Below are positions 59,521-64,000 of a stretch of 64,000 nt of DNA, in pieces. Position 1 is the stretch's first letter; the number at the start of each line of letters is the position of its first letter. The notes under the pieces are model-generated. The model made no database searches. It was not told the origin of the DNA and saw only the letters and a program-made list of their open reading frames with translations. The translations under genes and the position numbers were made by a program. The stretch spans positions 6,618,501 to 6,682,500 of the forward strand of contig JASJOG010000002.1 of the NCBI GenBank assembly GCA_030142905.1. Reading direction: 5' to 3'. The stretch comes from Heliopora coerulea. Lineage: Eukaryota > Cnidaria > Anthozoa > Scleralcyonacea > Helioporidae.

Positions 59521-59963
59521 ATCGAATTCTAAGAGGCAATTGATATTTGAATCGAAAAAAGTTGAACCAGTGGCAGAATGGTCGGAAAACCACGCGAATT
59601 CGAATGTACAGAAATGCTGAAGAGAGCAATTTTTTTACTTGCAGACAAATTTGGAGACCATGATCTACAGTGTATGGTAAAATCAGAGAAAGTGAGAGTT
59701 TTAATTAGTTTGTGTTCTGGTTTTACTTAAAGCTATATGCTGGGCAATAATTTCCCTCACATTCCATATTAGTTCGAATTGAAATGTAATGACAAAGAGA
59801 GAAAAAAATAGGCGTGGATAAGGTCATGGGACTTACTCAAAATACTAAGTTACGCGTTGCCTTTTGTTTTCTCTGACACATGCCAAAGTATTATTTTCGA
59901 ATTGCAATGTTGCATAATAAACATTAGAATTGGTATTGGTTAATTTTTGTCATGTTTTAACAG

Positions 59964-60065
59964 GAAGATGACTTATTGTTTTCAACGTTGTCAGTAAATA
60001 CTGGATTTTCAAATAAAAGGACAAAGCTCAAGATTACAACGGCAGTCACGCGAGAAACGACTCAG
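59964..60065 (+). CDS. CUL2: CUL2 exon
   Basis: Acceptor catgttttaacag, EDDLLFSTLSVNTG then FSNKRTKLKITTAVTRETTQ, donor gttggt; 34 codons. It matches [20 protein letters not shown] of CUL2. Confidence 0.95.
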
Positions 60066-60076
60066 GTTGGTTTTTA

Positions 60077-60275
60077 TAAGGGCCCATTTACCCGATACGA
60101 TTATCGTATATGATTGTTCGCCCTGGATTATGTAATGTTGTCTCAAAGAAACTCTTCCTGCTTTCGATTCGCTCGCTAATGTAGCAATACGTCTGGAAGA
60201 CTTCAGTGAGTTAATCGGATACATCACAACGAACAATTGTATACGACAATCGTATCGTGTAAATGAGGTTTAAGA
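60077..60275. mobile_element. MITE with TIRs right behind the CUL2 donor
   Basis: The left end gggcccatttacccgatacg and the right end, in reverse, cctcatttacacgatacgat are TIRs with a repeated tatgattgttcg/cgaacaattgtata block further in. It starts 12 bases after the splice donor at 60066. Related in design to 4728-4924. Confidence 0.75.
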
Positions 60276-60279
60276 TGTC

Positions 60280-61245
60280 AAAATGTTCAGAAAAGGCCAA
60301 AAGTATCCGCGTTCGGCTCATATTTTAGATAAACTTTCATTAAAATCAACATCCTACCTGTTTACGTCAGTTTGGAAAAATCATCAAGAAAACGTGCTTT
60401 GTGATTGGTTGAAAGTGTCGTTTTTGTATTTCGTTTGGTGACAATTAGGTAACAAACTCGAGTTTCATACATGCAGATTCATGAACTCAATTTCCATATC
60501 TGTAATGCTAACTGGCCGAAGAAAAGTGAAGCCAAGATGGCCGCCCATGGAGGCCAATTTTGGACGTCAGTCTCAGTCCCCTACGTGGGCTTGTTCGTCA
60601 GTTTTAGTCTCCCAAGCGACCTTTTACTTTTTCTGAAAATTTTTCTTATTGAAAATACACACAAAACATGTCTTCAAAAGATCGAAATGAATTTAAGAAT
60701 TTCAAATATGTTTCGACAAAGTCAAACCGAGTTGCAGGTTATATATTTTCACAAAAATAAATTACCAAACTGACAAAACGGTCACGAAAAGTTACTTGAG
60801 GAAAATATTAAGTGCACGTCCTTTTTTACCGTCAGTTTACCATCCTTAGAAAATTTAGGACAGTTCTTAGACCACACGGCAATAACGAACCTTTTTAAAC
60901 ATTCGAATATGTAAAACTGGTCCAGTAATATTTCGTCTGTGCACTTTTTCCATGGTTATGAATGTTTTCAAAGTCGAACCAAACAAAAACTGAAAATTAA
61001 AGTCGTGTAAAGGACTGGAACTGACGTACAAGACCGCGAAGAGGACTGAAACTGACGTCCAAAATTTCCCTCCATGGGCGGCCATTTTGGCTTCACTTTT
61101 TGCCCGAGCAAATGACTGGAAGTTAGCATTCCAGATATGGAAATTGAGCTCACTAGCGGATACTCAACAATGGCGGCGCCTGAGCGGACTATCGCTCATA
61201 GAAATTGAGGACTAGTTGAATGTTTATTTTTACATAACTACGGTT
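60280..61245. repeat. Inverted repeat pair in the CUL2 intron
   Basis: 60470-60620 (tttccatatctgtaatgcta, aagccaagatggccgcccat, attttggacgtcagt) recurs inverted at 61020-61150. The arms are about 140 bases and the spacer is about 400 bases. Probably a foldback or two opposed copies of a dispersed element. Confidence 0.75.
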
Positions 61246-61246
61246 A

Positions 61247-61650
61247 TGATGTTCTTTTATACGCTCTCAAGCTATTCCACTCAGAAAAAACTTTCTGAGT
61301 CCCTGAAAGGAATCGAACCCGTAACCTTCTGATCGCCGGTGAGGTGCTCTAACCATTGAGCTACATGGACTCAGATGGTGAGCGAAGGTTACATTTATGT
61401 ACTGGTTCGTATAATGGTAGACATATGTACCGCCAGTCTGCAAGTCTCGATATGTCATCTATTTATTCTAGTGCCAATCATTAATGTTAAATGTAACCTT
61501 CGTTCACCATCTGAGTCCACGTAGCTCAATGACGAGAGCATATCACCGGCGATCAGAAGGTTACGGGTTCGATTCGCGTCAGGGACTCAGAAAGATTTTC
61601 TGAATTTTGAGTAGAACAGCTTGAGAGTGTATAAAAGAACATCATACAAC
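61247..61650. mobile_element. Foldback element with two opposed tRNA-like arms (family B), second full copy
   Basis: Inverted ends tatgatgttcttttatac (61246) and its complement (about 61648). The arms carry tRNA-like cores on minus (about 61300-61372) and plus (about 61512-61590) strands with B-box gggttcgat; cgaaggttacattta blocks lie inside. Same design as 41773-42209 with different outer ends. Confidence 0.75.
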
Positions 61651-63090
61651 TACCAAGCTACCACATTTAACATCATTGGACTACGCTTATGTTTTGAGGC
61701 AAAAATTAGAAGTTTTGATTAGTTGATTAGTCAATATGTACCACAACAGAAGGATCGTGATAACCAAATTATATCAGTTATGTGAAACTGAAGGCGCCGC
61801 TGGAAACTTTGCGAGCACAATACCAAGGTGGATTTCCACTGATAATACTTTGGAAGAGTGTTTCAATTCTTATTCCTAGTCAAAGGAATTGAAAATGAAA
61901 TTAATATGAAATGAAATTAATATCATGCAATTGTGTGAAAGAATGTTCCTCGTAGAATGACCGAATATTTGCCCTACCTGCAAGTGTTCAAATCTAGTAT
62001 TTCTTGTAAATTAGACCGATTGAGTCACTGCACATAAGTTTATCTCTAATCTTAGGTTAAAGCCTTTAAATGTATGGTGACTGCTTAGCTAGGTTTGTTT
62101 ATAGACTGTTTCTGACCATTGATTGGTAATAACTTCACTCTTTACTCAGATAAAAATAACCTTGTGGTCAATCGTAGCTTTCTGTATACCCGCAGCTGTG
62201 CTTGTCAAAACGAGACTGTCAAACAAGTTCACGCCCGACGTCTTATCGGGAAATGAGAAAATACTGTTGTTTTACATTATAGATCAAGCTTACTTAATCC
62301 CGCAGATTGAGCAAAAATGCATTGTGGTATTAACAACTCGTTACATATAACTTATCTATAATACTCTTCAAAACATCTCAGCATCATTACTAGTTCATAT
62401 GACTTATGCTATTCTACATCTGAGAAGTAAACTAAAACATCTTGCTTTTATTTCCAAGTATAAAACCTTCTCTCAACGAAAACATTAGTTCTGTTCCGCT
62501 TTCCTTGTTTTGATGTTTCTACTTCTTCCACTTCCTCTCATTGGCTTATTAATTATCAATTATATAAATATGTAAGTATCGGATTATTGCTTGCTATATG
62601 TCACTTCGATAATGTTGCGCGATGGCAACGAAACTTCAGTGTTAATAAATCTCTATACTCTGTTTGTGGCTTACCTATCTATTACTTACTTATCTTTGTT
62701 TATTGAGCTGAGTTCTTATATTCATCATTCGATTAACTAGTAATATGTTTACAAAACACCTTTTGACAGGCTATCAACAAAAATTATTAATCTATTGGTG
62801 TTAGAAGTCTTTGGCAGCTAGGAGTATTTTGTTTTGCTATTTGTTGGTACTTTCCAAAGTTCTACTTTTTTCACTTAAAATTATTTTGCGTTGATCAAAA
62901 GCATGGTTATTTTAAATCGTGATATGTCTGAATATCTCGCTTTACGTTTGTTCCACTAGAAAAACCCTTGTAAAAACGAGTTGTTTTTTTAACAGTTTCA
63001 AACGAGTTGTTTTTAAGTCTAATCAGCTGTTTCTGGTTCTAAATTGATGAGTATATATATTCAATGTGTCCAACATTATTTGTTTTACAG
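61650..63090. other. CUL2 intron segment with a decayed Penelope-like end
   Basis: 62600-62650 reads gtcacttcgataatgttgcg...ggcaacgaaacttcagtg: a hammerhead-like fold with helix II and helix I (CACT/AGTG) kept but the CTGATGA box mutated. No gene otherwise. Confidence 0.55.
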
Positions 63091-63144
63091 GAAGTTCATC
63101 AAGTTCGTTCTGCTATTGACGAAGACAGAAAGCTGTACCTTCAG
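63091..63144 (+). CDS. CUL2: CUL2 exon (last in window)
   Basis: Acceptor ttgttttacag, EVHQVRSAIDEDRKLYLQ, donor gtaaat; 18 codons. It matches MEQTRSAVDEDRKMYLQ of CUL2. The next exon (AAIVRIMKARK..., with the neddylation lysine) is not in the remaining 856 bases. Confidence 0.96.
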
Positions 63145-64000
63145 GTAAATAAATGATGTCTATTTTGTGTTATTTACTTGTAGAAGCACGAATCATTTGA
63201 TTATATTTAGACTAATAACAGGTGAAAACGTGAAAAATACTAATTGAGTCCAAACTCGCATTGGCGCTTTGTTGGCAGTCATGCTTAGCATAGCTTAACT
63301 TCGTCAATAAGTCCCATTGAGGTCATAAACAGTAATGATTAAAATTTTCCCCGGTAGAATGTCTCCCCTTGACGAACTAAAACGTGTGGCTTTAGCCAGA
63401 ATAGATTTTGAGGAAACTGATCCTGTTGTGAATGAGTTAAGACAAGTCTGTCTTCTGTTTAACAATGCTTTTTAAATTAATCAGATTTAACTATTATAGT
63501 TAAATACACAAGTATGTGAATTCTAAGGGTTGCCAGATCCTGGACTCCCCTACCGTTTGTGCCATTGATCGTGTAAAGTTCCATCCCGGATTCATCTTCG
63601 AAGTGAAGGTTTTATTTTACACGTAAAGTTAACATTTACGAAACCGGAATGGTATAAAGCTCAGGTAGAATTAGCGAAGAACTGTTTTCCCTTTGTCACG
63701 TCAGCAAACTTGAATCAAACCTTGCCTCACCTTCTTGTCTTACTCCGCAATACAAATTTAATGGCAGGATAGAAAATTCAAACTTTGTTCTCAAGAATGC
63801 TGTAGACTATTCGTAACTGTCGGTGAATAAAATTATTTAGTGGAAAAAGATTTCAGTCTTCGTGACCGAAAATGCTTTCTTGGAAGAATGGCAACGGTAA
63901 AGGAAATGGTGTTCATGTATGACTGTCCCCCGTGCAATGCAATGGTAAGAGCAGCGTATTGGCGATCAAATGGTTGAAGGTTTGATCTTTGTTCGGGCCT
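63145..64000. other. CUL2 intron to the window edge
   Basis: No exon found. 63945-64000 (gtgcaatgcaatggtaagagcagc and on) may be the start of another tRNA-like repeat but is cut by the window. Confidence 0.45.

Larger units (their letters stand above)
57960..59770. mobile_element. Rearranged Penelope-like element remnants
   Basis: On the minus strand: GIY-YIG domain (about 59160-59520), 3' region, hammerhead (58086-58124), then a terminal block ending near 57965 (tatatgccaggcaataaatt...). On the plus strand: a GIY-YIG start (58411-58505, RVVYKLTCAGCSSVYLDETR) and, at about 59735, tatatgctgggcaataattt. So oppositely oriented pieces of the same element type are intermingled here. Confidence 0.7.

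Overview
This is a eukaryotic, almost certainly metazoan, nuclear window. It is AT-rich, about 3% coding, and full of decayed transposons, foldback elements and satellites. The only host gene I can establish is one very large cullin gene on the + strand. Twenty exons with GT-AG borders and compatible phases run from 4362 to 63144, and the conceptual product matches animal CUL2, the scaffold of Elongin B/C-VHL type ubiquitin ligases, along most of its length. The start codon exon is upstream or unrecognised. Two short internal exons were not found, and the 3' end (neddylation/WHB domain) lies beyond the window. The repeat types (R4/Dong-like LINEs, Penelope-like elements with hammerhead ribozymes, Tigger/pogo-like and hAT-like MITEs) suit a marine invertebrate; an anthozoan such as a coral or anemone is my inference, not proven.

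Layout. 1-4361: no recognisable gene. 4362-4462: first recognised CUL2 exon. 4463-18401: a 14 kb intron that has absorbed a TTAA-flanked MITE, a 430 bp foldback, a GGAAT satellite, two LINEs of the restriction-like-endonuclease class arranged head to tail and separated and flanked by (ATT)n arrays, a GATGGT minisatellite, a LINE tail with C2H2 fingers between two (CATA)n arrays, and a palindrome carrying two hammerhead ribozymes. 18402-27322: six exons with a G/T-strand-biased satellite between 25.0 and 27.1 kb. 27323-42460: seven exons, Tigger-like MITEs, and Penelope-like fragments at 34.9 and 36.1-37.1 kb. 42461-54997: seven exons, tRNA-like foldbacks, paired TTCACATATGAA-rich repeats, a 95 bp intronic satellite, and further inverted Penelope remnants. 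54998-64000: a CR1/L2-like LINE, a Penelope remnant, a second tRNA-like foldback, and the last two exons in the window.

How it fits together. Everything between the exons is transcribed as CUL2 intron RNA. Several repeats are therefore present in the CUL2 pre-mRNA in sense orientation, including two hammerhead motifs (18104-18149 and 37036-37075) that could cleave it. The most interesting theme is the repeated occurrence of inverted (foldback) copies of retroelement ends: Penelope 3' ends with hammerheads and GIY-YIG domains head to head, and elements combining tRNA-like Pol III boxes with terminal inverted repeats. Exact distances, species and element families would need alignment and database searches that I could not run.
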